NCBI GenBank assembly: GCA_040753795.1
Contig: JBFMDX010000021.1
Coordinates: 7,653 to 69,577 of the forward strand
Reading direction: 5' to 3'
Origin: Thermodesulfobacteriota bacterium
Lineage (GTDB): Bacteria > Desulfobacterota > Desulfobacteria > Desulfobacterales > Desulfosudaceae
DNA: 61,925 nt
Under the pieces are notes generated by a model. That model did no database searches. It was not told where the DNA came from and saw nothing but the letters and a program-made list of their open reading frames with translations. A program made the translations under genes and the position numbers. Below, piece after piece: positions 8,407-17,048 of this stretch (the stretch's first letter is position 1; each line of letters opens with the position of its first letter).

Positions 8407-10140
8407 TTAAAACAGCGCCAAGTAGTTGCGGTAAAGGTCCGGATGTATTCGGGAATAAGCGTCAAAATCGCCCAGCAATTCCATGCCCGGTATGATCGCC
8501 CGGACCACCGGCAGATCGATGTCGGACCGGGTCAGATCGACGTAACACGGCCGGTAGTTGTTTTTTAAAAGCAGGGTTTCCACAAGAGCCAGGTCAGCGG
8601 CAGGATCTCCGGTGGAATAATCGGGCAGGTTTTCATAACCGACCAGCGTCAGGTCTGCCGGCGCCGGGCGTGTGGCCGGTGCTTCCGGGAAGGGGCAGGT
8701 GTTTTCCGTTATGGCGGACAGGATGGCCCGCCGGGCGTCCAGGTGGGCGGCCGCGCCGGTGTGTATTTCGCCGCTTTTCTCCACTGCAAAACAGCGGCAG
8801 CAGGGAATACCGCAAGGTGGGGTAATGTCCTGGAACCAGAGATCGATGCCCGCCCGGCGATAGGCTTCAAGCAGGTCGGTTACTTGTGGATCGCGCGCCA
8901 GGAGGCGGAAACAGGTGGCCGGGTCAAAGGGCACGGTGGCGGCCTGGTGCCGCTCGGTTATTTCCATGAGGCCGGCCACTTTGGCCTGGGCCGGCGTGTT
9001 GCCGGCGGCCAGACCGGTGGAGCCCAGTCCGGAAAACAGGTCGGGTTCATCCAGGTTGCAGAAGAGAAAGAGGCACTGGGCCGGGATCCATATTGGCCGG
9101 GTGCCGACTCCTTCCCGGTCCGGTACAGGCGTTTCACCCCTTACCCAGTGCAGGGGCTGGTCCCGGTAGGCCGCTTCCAGGGCCAGACTCGCCGGATCCA
9201 GAACATCAGCGGTTCCGGCGCCGTCCTGGTCCGTGCCTTCCCGGATCAACTCGCTGTATGAAGCCCGGCGCAGGGTATATCCGTTGCGATAATTTTCCAG
9301 TCCGTGGGCGGACACTGAAGCAAAGGCCGAGCACCGTTCCACGATCTCCATCATCAGGGAAGCCCGGGCCGCGTCCAGGGACAGGCCCCGTCCGAAGGCC
9401 GTCTGCTCGCCGCCAAGGGTGTATCGGTTGCGGCCGTTGTCAACGCGGATCGCCATTCGCCAGGTCCGCAGCAGGCCGATGGGGCTCAAACTGGCTTCGT
9501 GGCGCATGAGCGGCCCCAGGCTGACGCCGGACCGATCCAGCCGTTCGGCCGCCAGATCGGCCGTGATGCCGGGAGGAACCGGGTTTGACGACGGCCCGCC
9601 GGGTTTCGGTAATGAAGCAGCCAGCGCAGCCACCGTAACGGTCGGTGCGGACGACCTTTTCCCAAAAGCCAGCGGCGGCAGGCCGGTTTGATCCGGAGGT
9701 GAAAGGGGCTGATGGCGCCGGATGTTTTCCCTGAAAAACGCCGTCCATTGGCAATGAAGGGGCTGATCCGGCTCCAGAACGGAACGCAGATAAATCAGCG
9801 GCGTGAGCCGGCTCAAGTCTCGGATCGTATCCGCTGAAACATGTTGCAAAAGATGATCTCGACCCCTGGTCAGCAGCAGATATTCCGCTTCCAGTGCCCG
9901 ACGGATGATGTTTTCTCCCGCATCCGGCGGATTCAATAACTGCCCGGCCCTGTCCGGCGCCGTCCCGGTGAGGGCCGTTATTACATGCTGGTGGAGATAA
10001 CTGTCCAATGGCCGCTCTTCCAGCAGCTTTAAGGCGGCCTCCAGGGTCATGCCCCTGTCGTCAGGCGCGACGACAAAAAACCCGGTCTGCTGCCGGGTCG
10101 TTTCCTTCTTGAGAATGTAGCCGATTTCCTGGTTTATCAA
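8407..10140 (-). CDS. YcaO-domain ATP-dependent backbone-modifying protein
   Basis: The C-terminal 370 residues form a YcaO domain: ASLSPIGLLRTWRM, then GRGLSLDAARASLMMEIVER (ATP/Mg-binding helix with the conserved glutamates) and the late GLAAGNTPAQAKVAGLMEITER. YcaO enzymes use ATP to activate peptide amides for thiazoline, amidine or thioamide formation, or help RimO. The first 190 residues are an extra domain not recognised. The start is uncertain: TTG at 10140 has no clear RBS, and a terminator-like hairpin (10074-10098) lies inside this reading, so initiation at the ATG at 10050 (MTLEAALKLLEERP) is plausible. No E1-like cyclodehydratase or precursor peptide was seen nearby. Family sure, substrate unknown. 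Confidence 0.85.
   Translation of the reverse strand: MINQEIGYILKKETTRQQTGFFVVAPDDRGMTLEAALKLLEERPLDSYLHQHVITALTGTAPDRAGQLLNPPDAGENIIRRALEAEYLLLTRGRDHLLQHVSADTIRDLSRLTPLIYLRSVLEPDQPLHCQWTAFFRENIRRHQPLSPPDQTGLPPLAFGKRSSAPTVTVAALAASLPKPGGPSSNPVPPGITADLAAERLDRSGVSLGPLMRHEASLSPIGLLRTWRMAIRVDNGRNRYTLGGEQTAFGRGLSLDAARASLMMEIVERCSAFASVSAHGLENYRNGYTLRRASYSELIREGTDQDGAGTADVLDPASLALEAAYRDQPLHWVRGETPVPDREGVGTRPIWIPAQCLFLFCNLDEPDLFSGLGSTGLAAGNTPAQAKVAGLMEITERHQAATVPFDPATCFRLLARDPQVTDLLEAYRRAGIDLWFQDITPPCGIPCCRCFAVEKSGEIHTGAAAHLDARRAILSAITENTCPFPEAPATRPAPADLTLVGYENLPDYSTGDPAADLALVETLLLKNNYRPCYVDLTRSDIDLPVVRAIIPGMELLGDFDAYSRIHPDLYRNYLALF
10074..10098 (-). terminator. Probable intrinsic terminator after the diguanylate cyclase
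   Basis: Read on the minus strand: ACCCGG, loop CAGCAGA, CCGGGT, then a run of T (complement of aaaaaa at 10074-10080). It lies 63 nt downstream of the cyclase stop codon and inside the longest reading of the YcaO gene, so it could terminate the cyclase transcript or attenuate YcaO. It may also be a chance palindrome in coding DNA. Confidence 0.5.
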
Positions 10141-10160
10141 TGCGCGAGCGATCGGTCGGT

Positions 10161-11066
10161 TTATGCCGCCGGAATAATGACGGCGTCGGGGCCTTTGATT
10201 CTGGCGTCTTCAAGGACGCCCCTGATTTTTTTCAGCAGGCTTTCAACGGTTACCTCGTCGCCGGTGGCGCCGATCACGCCCAGGCTGATGGTGATATTCA
10301 TGGTCTCATTGCCGAAAGTAAACCGGGTGTTCCTGACCAGATCGCGGAGCTGTCCGGCAACCACCTCAGCCCCATGAAGCGTTGTCTCCGGCAGGATGAT
10401 AGCGAATTCTTCCCCGGCGAACCGGGCAATGGTATCGACCACCCGCAGACGGTTGATAAACAGAGCCGCCAGCTGGATCAGGACACTGTCCCCGGCCTGG
10501 GTGCCGAAGGTGTCGTTGGTTTTCTTGAACGCGTCGATGTCGATGATGATCAGAGACAGGGGCCTTTTGTACCGCCGATGGCGATCGATTTCATGTTTCA
10601 GCTTGGATTCAAAATACCGGCGGTTTTGGATTTCCGTCAGCTTGTCCTTGGTGTTGATATCCAGAATTTTGGCTTCATAAGCCGCCACTTCCGTGGCATC
10701 CTGGATGATCATGTAGATGTACTCGATTTCCTTTTTATCGTTGTATATGGGACCCAGGGTGCAGTTCTGCTGCATGTACTTGAATTCCGGATCAAAATGG
10801 TGGACCGGCGTGATGGGAATAAAATAGTTGTGAAGTTTTTGAGACAGGAAGGTGAAATTACCGACGTTGAAGACGGATTTGCAGCTTTTGATAAACCAGT
10901 TTTTATTGAGATTGGGAAAGTGATCCGGCAGCGATGAACCGACGATTTCCGCGGCGGTGATCCGGGTGTGCATTTCCAGCCAGCGATTCCATTTCTGGAC
11001 CTTCAGATCCCTGTCCAGAATGATAATGCCCAGATTCACCATGTCAAACAGTTGCGAGAAGATCAT
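10161..11066 (-). CDS. PAS-GGDEF diguanylate cyclase
   Basis: 301 residues: a PAS sensor (about 1-125, starting IFSQLFDMVNLGIIILDRD) and a GGDEF domain (about 140-301). The active-site signature is AGEEF (RFAGEEFAIILPE), an accepted variant of GGDEF. An allosteric I-site RVVD lies five residues before it, so product inhibition by c-di-GMP is expected. Substrate and metal residues are in IIIDIDAFKKTNDTFG. The cytoplasmic protein should make c-di-GMP from two GTP in response to an unknown PAS ligand. RBS GGAGGG precedes the ATG. The YcaO gene follows within 20 nt on the same strand. Confidence 0.95.
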   Translation of the reverse strand: MIFSQLFDMVNLGIIILDRDLKVQKWNRWLEMHTRITAAEIVGSSLPDHFPNLNKNWFIKSCKSVFNVGNFTFLSQKLHNYFIPITPVHHFDPEFKYMQQNCTLGPIYNDKKEIEYIYMIIQDATEVAAYEAKILDINTKDKLTEIQNRRYFESKLKHEIDRHRRYKRPLSLIIIDIDAFKKTNDTFGTQAGDSVLIQLAALFINRLRVVDTIARFAGEEFAIILPETTLHGAEVVAGQLRDLVRNTRFTFGNETMNITISLGVIGATGDEVTVESLLKKIRGVLEDARIKGPDAVIIPAA

Positions 11067-11311
11067 TGATCACCCTCCATGAAATTGGCAAACGCGGTTT
11101 TTTCGGCGGATCACGCCGCTTTTCCCCTCGATTCCCCACGAATTTTCAGCGATATAAGTTTAATGACATCCTTATTTAACGCTTTTACATACCATAAAGG
11201 TCATCAAACGTCAAACCGTTTGAAAGGGCGAATCCCATGCTGCAAAAAATCCACCCCTAAGGCCGGTATCGCTCCCCGGATCCTTTCAAGAAACGGGATG
11301 AAAAAGGGTTT

Positions 11312-11347
11312 CAAAAAAAAACCGCAGCCTGTAAGCAAGCTGCGGTT
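11312..11347 (-). terminator. Intrinsic terminator of tRNA-Leu
   Basis: Minus-strand hairpin with arms AACCGCAGC / GCTGCGGTT (11347-11339 and 11328-11320) followed by eight or nine T. It starts 10 nt past the CCA end of the tRNA. The region 11067-11311 beyond it holds no recognisable gene. Confidence 0.9.
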
Positions 11348-11356
11348 ATTAATTTG

Positions 11357-11443
11357 TGGTGCCGAAGGGGAGACTTGAACTCCCACGGGGGAACCCCCAC
11401 TAGACCCTGAACCTAGCGCGTCTACCAATTCCGCCACTTCGGC
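11357..11443 (-). tRNA. tRNA-Leu (anticodon CAG)
   Basis: 87 nt including an encoded CCA. The acceptor GCCGAAG pairs with CTTCGGC; D arm TGGCGGAATTGGTAGACGCG; anticodon stem CTAGG/TCTAG with loop TTCAGGG (anticodon CAG, reading CUG); a long class II variable arm with GGGGG/CCCCC; T arm with GTTCAAGTC. It has its own promoter and terminator. Confidence 0.98.
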
Positions 11444-11493
11444 CCGTTTTGGACGCCGTCAATTTAATGATTGCGTCTCCGACTGAATTTTTC

Positions 11494-11522
11494 TATATAA
11501 ATAGGTTTAAGTGGTCTGTCAA
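11494..11522 (-). promoter_or_regulatory. Sigma70 promoter of tRNA-Leu
   Basis: Minus-strand TTGACA (11522-11517), 17-bp spacer, TATATA (11499-11494), both perfect or near-perfect. Transcription would start near 11487, giving a leader of about 44 nt before the tRNA. Confidence 0.85.
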
Positions 11523-11576
11523 GACCTAATGTTCAACAATGAAATATTTACATAAGCGAGGTTGTCAGAGCGGAAA

Positions 11577-12506
11577 ATGCAACGGGTAGAAGGGCTGGAA
11601 AACATCAACGGGCCGTATAAGAACGCGGTCGTCACCATCGGCAATTTCGACGGGGTGCACAAAGGCCACCAGGCCTTGTTCGGGATCGTGCGGGCAACGG
11701 CCGGCCGGATCGGCGGCACCTCGGTGGTCATCACATTTGAACCTCATCCCGCCCGGGTGGTCGGCGGTAACGGTCGCCTGCCGCTGATTACCATGTATGA
11801 GCAGAAAATTGAACTGATTGCCGCCTGCGGGATGGATGTATGCCTCTGCATCCCCTTTACCAGGGAGTTCGCCGAGATACCGGCCGGTGAATTTGTCGAT
11901 GATATCCTCATCGGCCGGCTCGGCATGAAAGTGATTGTGGTGGGGAAGGATTACGCCTTTGGTAAGGGCAGGGAGGGGAATGTCGCCTTTCTGCGGGACT
12001 GTGCCGCCCGCCGCGGCTTTGAGGTGATCTGCGCGGAGGAGGTACCTTCCGCCGACGGTCTGCCGCGGATCAGCAGCACCGTCATCCGGGAGACCGTGGG
12101 CCGCGGGGACATGGAGTCGGCCTATCAGCTGCTGGGCCGTTATTACCAGATCCGGGGGAAGGTGGTCGCGGGCCGCGACCGCGGCGGGAAAAGCCTGGGT
12201 TTCCCCACGGCCAACCTGGAACTGGCCGATGAACTGTGCCCGCCTTCCGGGGTTTATGCCGTTTATGTCCATTACCGGTCGGAACGATTTGCCGGCGTGG
12301 CCAATATCGGTTACAGCCCTACCTTTGATGATCATATTTTTACGGTGGAAGTTCATATTCTGGATTTTGACCGGCAGATCAGGGGAGAGAACATTCGGGT
12401 CGATTTCGTGAAACGGTTAAGAGAAGAGAAGAAGTTTTCCGGAATCGACGAATTAAAACTGCAGATTCAAAAGGATATCGATCTATCCAGAAGCCTGTTG
12501 CGGTAG
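11577..12506 (+). CDS. ribF: Bifunctional riboflavin kinase / FAD synthetase
   Basis: Makes FMN and FAD from riboflavin and ATP. The N-terminal nucleotidyltransferase domain has IGNFDGVHKGHQALF and the ISSTVIRE signature; the C-terminal flavokinase domain has GRDRGGKSLGFPTANLEL. Length about 310, as expected. The ATG at 11577 was preferred; a TTG at 11562 in frame is an alternative and neither has a strong RBS. It is the first gene of a tight run with def and fmt. Confidence 0.95.
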   Translation: MQRVEGLENINGPYKNAVVTIGNFDGVHKGHQALFGIVRATAGRIGGTSVVITFEPHPARVVGGNGRLPLITMYEQKIELIAACGMDVCLCIPFTREFAEIPAGEFVDDILIGRLGMKVIVVGKDYAFGKGREGNVAFLRDCAARRGFEVICAEEVPSADGLPRISSTVIRETVGRGDMESAYQLLGRYYQIRGKVVAGRDRGGKSLGFPTANLELADELCPPSGVYAVYVHYRSERFAGVANIGYSPTFDDHIFTVEVHILDFDRQIRGENIRVDFVKRLREEKKFSGIDELKLQIQKDIDLSRSLLR

Positions 12507-12519
12507 CAAGGAGAGAATC

Positions 12520-13029
12520 ATGTCGATGCTTCAGATTTTTACCTACCCGGCGGATATCTTGAGAAAAGGGGCCGAACCGGTGGAGCGGGTCGATGCGGAA
12601 CTGCAGCAGTTGATCGAGAGCATGGCCGATACCATGTATGCCAATGCCGGCGTTGGCCTGGCCGCGGTGCAGGTGGGCAGCGACCGGCAGGTGATTATTT
12701 ATGATGTTTCCGAAGACAGGGACAAGCGTCTTTACAAAGCGCTGCTCAATCCGCGGATCGTGTCCGCGGAAGGGGAATTTCTATCGGAACAGGAAGGATG
12801 CCTGAGCGTGCCTGAACTGCGGGTGGATGTCAACCGGTCCGCCTGCGTTCAGGTCGAGGCCCTCGACCGGGAGGGCAATCCCGTCCGGGTGGATGCCGAA
12901 GACCTGGAGGCGGTCGTCCTGCAGCACGAGATCGATCACTTAAAAGGCGTGCTGATTCTGGACAAGGCCAGTCGCCTGAAGCGGCAGCTTTACAAGAGAA
13001 AGTGCGAAAAAAAGGCCCGGACGGTATGA
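12520..13029 (+). CDS. def: Peptide deformylase
   Basis: Removes the formyl group from nascent N-formyl-methionine. Its three motifs are GVGLAAVQVG (usual GxGLAAPQ, Pro replaced by Val), EGCLSVPELR with the metal Cys, and LQHEIDHLKG with the HExxH metal site. 169 residues. RBS AAGGAGA lies 6 nt before the ATG. It overlaps fmt by 4 bp (ATGA), the classic def-fmt pair acting at opposite ends of the formylation cycle. Confidence 0.97.
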   Translation: MSMLQIFTYPADILRKGAEPVERVDAELQQLIESMADTMYANAGVGLAAVQVGSDRQVIIYDVSEDRDKRLYKALLNPRIVSAEGEFLSEQEGCLSVPELRVDVNRSACVQVEALDREGNPVRVDAEDLEAVVLQHEIDHLKGVLILDKASRLKRQLYKRKCEKKARTV

Positions 13030-13994
13030 CGGAGAAGTCTCGTATCCTGTTTATCGGCACCTCGGCCTATGCCGTTCCCGGTTTGGAGGCACTGGCCGGC
13101 GAAGGCTATGATATCCCGCTGGTGATCACCCAGCCCGATAAGCCCAGCGGACGGGGCCGCAAACTGACGCCCCCGCCGGTAAAAATAGCCGCCCGGAGGC
13201 TGGGAATCCCGGTGCTTCAGCCGGCATCCGTCCGGGATGAGGCGTTTATCAGGGAGATGGCCGGCTGGAACCCTGACCTGCTGGTGGTGGTGTCCTTCGG
13301 CCGGATTCTGCCCAAAGCCCTGCTTGACATCCCCCGGCTCGGGGCCGTCAATATTCATCCATCGCTTCTGCCCGCCTACCGGGGGCCGTCACCCATCCAG
13401 TGGGCCGTCGTCAATATGGAGACGGTTACCGGCGTGACCAGTATTTATATGGATGAAGGGATGGATTCCGGCGACATGATCGCTTCGGTGAAAACCGATA
13501 TTGATCCCGGGGAAACCGCCGGTGAGCTGCATGACCGGCTGGCGGTGATCGGTTCGGACTTGCTGAAGCAGACCATCCGGATGGTGGCGGCGGGGCAGGC
13601 CCGGAGAACGCCCCAGGACCATTCCCGGGCGACCTTTGCGCCCCTCTTGACCAAGAGCCACGGCCGGATCGACTGGTCCCGGCCGGCACGGGAACTGGTG
13701 GCGTTTATCCACGGCATGACCCCCTGGCCCGGCGCGTATACCTTTTTAAACGACAGGCGGTACCGGATATTGAGGGCCGAAACGGCCGCGACCAGCGACA
13801 GCGGGCCTCCCGGAACGGTGCTGCGGAGTTTCCCCGGAGAGCTCCGTGTTGCCGCCGGCGACGGGGTGCTGTCGGTGCTGAAAATCCAGAGCCAGTCCGG
13901 AAAAGCGTTGCCGGTCGCCGATTTTTTGAGAGGCTTTCCCATTGCGGCAGGATCGGTTTTTTTACAGAAGGCCATTGAACCCTCGGCCCCTTGA
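13026..13994 (+). CDS. fmt: Methionyl-tRNA formyltransferase
   Basis: Transfers formyl from 10-formyl-THF to initiator Met-tRNA. N-terminal Rossmann fold with LFIGTSAYAVPGLEAL; catalytic motif VNIHPSLLPAYRGPSPIQW and GVTSIYMDEGMDSGDMI with the conserved Asp; C-terminal tRNA-binding OB-like domain (LLTKSHGRIDWSRPA). Start at the ATG overlapping the def stop. The last codons (IEPSAP) fall in a Pro-rich stretch related to an intergenic heptamer repeat seen elsewhere in the window. Confidence 0.97.
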   Translation: MTEKSRILFIGTSAYAVPGLEALAGEGYDIPLVITQPDKPSGRGRKLTPPPVKIAARRLGIPVLQPASVRDEAFIREMAGWNPDLLVVVSFGRILPKALLDIPRLGAVNIHPSLLPAYRGPSPIQWAVVNMETVTGVTSIYMDEGMDSGDMIASVKTDIDPGETAGELHDRLAVIGSDLLKQTIRMVAAGQARRTPQDHSRATFAPLLTKSHGRIDWSRPARELVAFIHGMTPWPGAYTFLNDRRYRILRAETAATSDSGPPGTVLRSFPGELRVAAGDGVLSVLKIQSQSGKALPVADFLRGFPIAAGSVFLQKAIEPSAP

Positions 13995-14039
13995 ACCCTT
14001 TAGCCTTTTTCCCGCGAAAACGGAAAAGAATCTGATGCC

Positions 14040-15401
14040 ATGAAATCCGATCCGCGCCAGACGGCCATAACCGTTCTCAACTCGCTGGAAACCGGGAGAA
14101 ATACCCTGGACGATATTGTCCGAACCGCGCTGAACCGGACAGCGCTGCCGGAAAAACGGGACCGGGCACTGGCCACCACTCTGGTATACGGGGTACTGCG
14201 CCAGCGAATGGCCCTGGACTGGGTGATCCAGCGGCTTTCCGCCACCGCCTTTGAAAAAATCGATCCGGTTGTGCGCACGATTCTCCGGGTAGGACTTTAC
14301 CAGATTCTGTATCTGGACCGGATTCCCGCTTATGCCGCGGTGAACGCCGCCGTCAGTTTTGTCAAAACCACGGCGTCTCCGCACGCGGCCGGATTTGTTA
14401 ATGGCGTTCTGCGGGCCGCGGTCCGCCAGCACGACCGTCTGGCCTGGCCGGATCGGGCAACCGATCCGGTTGTGTGGCTGTCAATCACCCGGTCGTTTCC
14501 GGAATGGATGGTGCGACGGTGGGTCGACCGGTACGGACTGGAAAACACCGTGCAGTATTGTGACGGCGCCAACCGTATCCCTCCTATTACCGTACGGGTG
14601 AACACGTTGAAAACCGGATATGCCAGGCTCAGGGAAGTTTTAACCGGTGAGGCGGAGCGGATCGAGGACGGCCGCTATTCACCGGACGCCATATCTTTTT
14701 ATTCTCCGCGGGGATCGGTGGATGAAATGGAAAGCTTTCAGAACGGCTGGTTTCAGGTCCAGGACGAATCCGCCCAACTGGTCTGCCGATGGCTGAATCC
14801 GCAACCCGGGGAGCGGATCCTGGACGCCTGCGCCGGCCTGGGAGGGAAGACCGGGTACCTGGCGCAGTTGATGAAAAACCGGGGCCGGGTGACGGCGGCC
14901 GATGTCGACGCGAAAAAACTGCAGGCGCTGGTCATGGAAATGAAGCGTCTGGGCGTGTCTATCGTGGAAACCCGGCGGATCAACTGGCTGGCGGAGACCG
15001 CCCGGGAAGAAAGTGAAAAATTCGATCGCGTCCTGGCCGACTGTCCCTGTTCCGGGATGGGCGTTCTGCGTCGTAACCCGGATATCAAATGGTCGGCTAC
15101 ACCTGAACGGTTGAGACGTCATCGGCGGAATCAGGTCCGGTTATTATCGGCTCTGGCCGACCATGTCCGCCCCGGCGGCCGGCTGCTCTATGTGGTCTGC
15201 AGCACGGAGCCCGAAGAAAATGAAGCGGTCGTCGAACGCTTTTTAAACGACCGGAAGGATTTTCATATTGATCCGGCGTCGGCCGATACGGAAGTCGGTT
15301 TACAGCAATTTATCAATGACCGGAGTTATTTTAAAACATCGGTTTACCCCCATGACCTGGACGGGTTTTTCGGGGCGCGGTTGAAAAAGAAACGATCATG
15401 A
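14040..15401 (+). CDS. rsmB: 16S rRNA (cytosine-967-C5)-methyltransferase
   Basis: 453 residues. An N-terminal NusB-like RNA-binding domain (about 1-140) is followed by a SAM-dependent Rsm domain. The SAM loop is DACAGLGGKTGYLAQLM; the catalytic motif ADCPCSGMGVLRRNPDIKW has the Cys pair region, and the later VVCSTEPEENE supplies the second conserved Cys. The stop overlaps the start of the PASTA gene (ATGA). Confidence 0.96.
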   Translation: MKSDPRQTAITVLNSLETGRNTLDDIVRTALNRTALPEKRDRALATTLVYGVLRQRMALDWVIQRLSATAFEKIDPVVRTILRVGLYQILYLDRIPAYAAVNAAVSFVKTTASPHAAGFVNGVLRAAVRQHDRLAWPDRATDPVVWLSITRSFPEWMVRRWVDRYGLENTVQYCDGANRIPPITVRVNTLKTGYARLREVLTGEAERIEDGRYSPDAISFYSPRGSVDEMESFQNGWFQVQDESAQLVCRWLNPQPGERILDACAGLGGKTGYLAQLMKNRGRVTAADVDAKKLQALVMEMKRLGVSIVETRRINWLAETAREESEKFDRVLADCPCSGMGVLRRNPDIKWSATPERLRRHRRNQVRLLSALADHVRPGGRLLYVVCSTEPEENEAVVERFLNDRKDFHIDPASADTEVGLQQFINDRSYFKTSVYPHDLDGFFGARLKKKRS

Positions 15402-16363
15402 TGCGGATTATCAGACTGATTCTGACGGCCATCCTGTTTACGCTGGTTATCGCGTTCAGCGCTTATTTTACAATCGTCCTGCTTATCGAAGGCGAGGAGA
15501 CGGTGGTCGTCCCCGACCTGGTCGGCAAGGACGTGGTCTATTGCCTGGAGTTGCTGACGGACCTGGGGCTGGATATAAAAGTCAAGGATTCGCAATACAG
15601 CGACACGGTTCCCAAACACCATGTCATCGATCAATATCCCGAACCCGGCCAGGAAGTAAAAAAAGGGCGGGATATTAACCTGTTCCTTTCCAAGGGGGAA
15701 CAATATCTGCAACTGCCGGACCTCAAAGGCGTCGTCCAGGAGGAGGCGCGTTCCATTCTGGAGGCCAACGGGCTGCATCCGGGAATCGTTTCTCTGACGT
15801 ATCACGACCGCCTGGGGCAGAACCGGGTGGTTGCCCAGGAACCTCAGGCCGGCCAAATGGTGCCCCGGACCTCGACCGTCAATCTGCTGGTCAGCCTGGG
15901 GCCCCGGCCGACGGCCTATATCATGCCTGACCTGAACGGGGTACCTTATTCATCGGCGGTACTCCTGCTGGGAGAAGCCGGGCTGGCCATCGGCGATGTC
16001 TCCTTGGCCGTTGATGATCAGCTGCCCCGGAACGCGGTCATCAGCCATGATCCGGAGCCCGGGGCCCGGGTGGCGGAAGGGGCGCGGGTGAATCTGACCA
16101 TTAACCGGCCGCTGGAGAACGAACCCTCTCCGTTTTTGTCCGGCGGCGGCGCCAATCTTTTCCGGTATAGACTTGAAAACGGGTTTGTGAACAGGCATAT
16201 TAAAGTCATATTGCACTGCTACGGTCTGTCCCTGCCTATTATCGACGGTCTGATGAAACCGGGCGAGGAAGTATGGGTAGTGGTGCCGTCCCAGAGGGAC
16301 GCCACGGTTTTTGTTTACAGGGACTCGGAACTGATCATAACGGAAGTTTTCAGCGGCGGATAA
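15398..16363 (+). CDS. Membrane-anchored protein with three PASTA domains
   Basis: 321 residues. One N-terminal membrane helix (LILTAILFTLVIAFSAYFT) and a periplasmic region with three PASTA repeats: VVVPDLVGKDVVYCLELLTD (about 32-98), LQLPDLKGVVQEEARSILEA (about 105-170) and AYIMPDLNGVPYSSAVLLLG (about 175-245), then an unassigned tail of about 75 residues. PASTA modules bind uncrosslinked peptidoglycan. There is no kinase or penicillin-binding domain. Overlap with rsmB and 14-bp spacing to rpe indicate co-transcription; the function in this setting is unknown. Confidence 0.9.
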   Translation: MMRIIRLILTAILFTLVIAFSAYFTIVLLIEGEETVVVPDLVGKDVVYCLELLTDLGLDIKVKDSQYSDTVPKHHVIDQYPEPGQEVKKGRDINLFLSKGEQYLQLPDLKGVVQEEARSILEANGLHPGIVSLTYHDRLGQNRVVAQEPQAGQMVPRTSTVNLLVSLGPRPTAYIMPDLNGVPYSSAVLLLGEAGLAIGDVSLAVDDQLPRNAVISHDPEPGARVAEGARVNLTINRPLENEPSPFLSGGGANLFRYRLENGFVNRHIKVILHCYGLSLPIIDGLMKPGEEVWVVVPSQRDATVFVYRDSELIITEVFSGG

Positions 16364-16377
16364 GGAGATATAAGCCT

Positions 16378-17031
16378 ATGAAACGCATTGCCCCGTCGAT
16401 TCTTTCGGCGGATTTCACACGGCTGGGCGAAGAGGTGCGGGCGGTGGAGAAGGCCGGCGCCGACTGGATTCATGTGGATGTCATGGACGGCCGGTTTGTT
16501 CCCAACATCACCATCGGGCCGATGATCGTCAAGGCGGTCAAGGGGGTCACTTCACTGCCCCTGGACGTCCACCTGATGATCCGGGAACCGGAACGGTATG
16601 TGGAGGAGTTCGCGGCGGCCGGAGCCGATTATATCGCCGTTCATGTGGAAACCGGCGGCCATTTGAACCGGACCATCCAGTTGATCAAGGATACCGGTAC
16701 CAAGGCCGGTGTAGCCATCAATCCCGCTACGCCCCTGGAAACCATTGCCTGGGTACTGGAATATCTGGATCTGGTGGTGATCATGAGCGTCAATCCCGGC
16801 TTCGGCGGGCAGAAATTTATCCCCAACTCCCTGAAGCGGATCCGGGCGATAAAATCCATGATTGCGGAAAGGGGCTTGTCGACGCTGATCGAGGTGGATG
16901 GCGGAGTCAATGCCGGCACCGTGGCGGCGGTATCCGCCGCCGGGGCGGACGTAATGGTGGCCGGGTCGGCGGTGTTTCACAGTGACGATTACCGGGCGAC
17001 CATCGAGGAACTGAAAAAACTGGCCGAGTAA
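16378..17031 (+). CDS. rpe: Ribulose-phosphate 3-epimerase
   Basis: Interconverts ribulose 5-phosphate and xylulose 5-phosphate. TIM barrel with IAPSILSADFTRLGEEV, DWIHVDVMDGRFVPNITIGP (metal His and catalytic Asp), VIMSVNPGFGGQKFI and EVDGGVN. Start set at the ATG at 16378 with AAGGAGA 8 nt upstream; an in-frame extension into the PASTA gene was rejected. 217 residues, the usual size. Confidence 0.97.
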   Translation: MKRIAPSILSADFTRLGEEVRAVEKAGADWIHVDVMDGRFVPNITIGPMIVKAVKGVTSLPLDVHLMIREPERYVEEFAAAGADYIAVHVETGGHLNRTIQLIKDTGTKAGVAINPATPLETIAWVLEYLDLVVIMSVNPGFGGQKFIPNSLKRIRAIKSMIAERGLSTLIEVDGGVNAGTVAAVSAAGADVMVAGSAVFHSDDYRATIEELKKLAE

Positions 17032-17048
17032 CGGCGGGAGGGGACATC

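Noticed and set aside
10140-10937. 265-codon open frame on the plus strand opposite the diguanylate cyclase
   Set aside because: Complement of a clear GGDEF gene; its composition is that of an antisense shadow.
11204-11437. 77-codon minus-strand open frame over the tRNA
   Set aside because: It runs through tRNA-Leu and its terminator.
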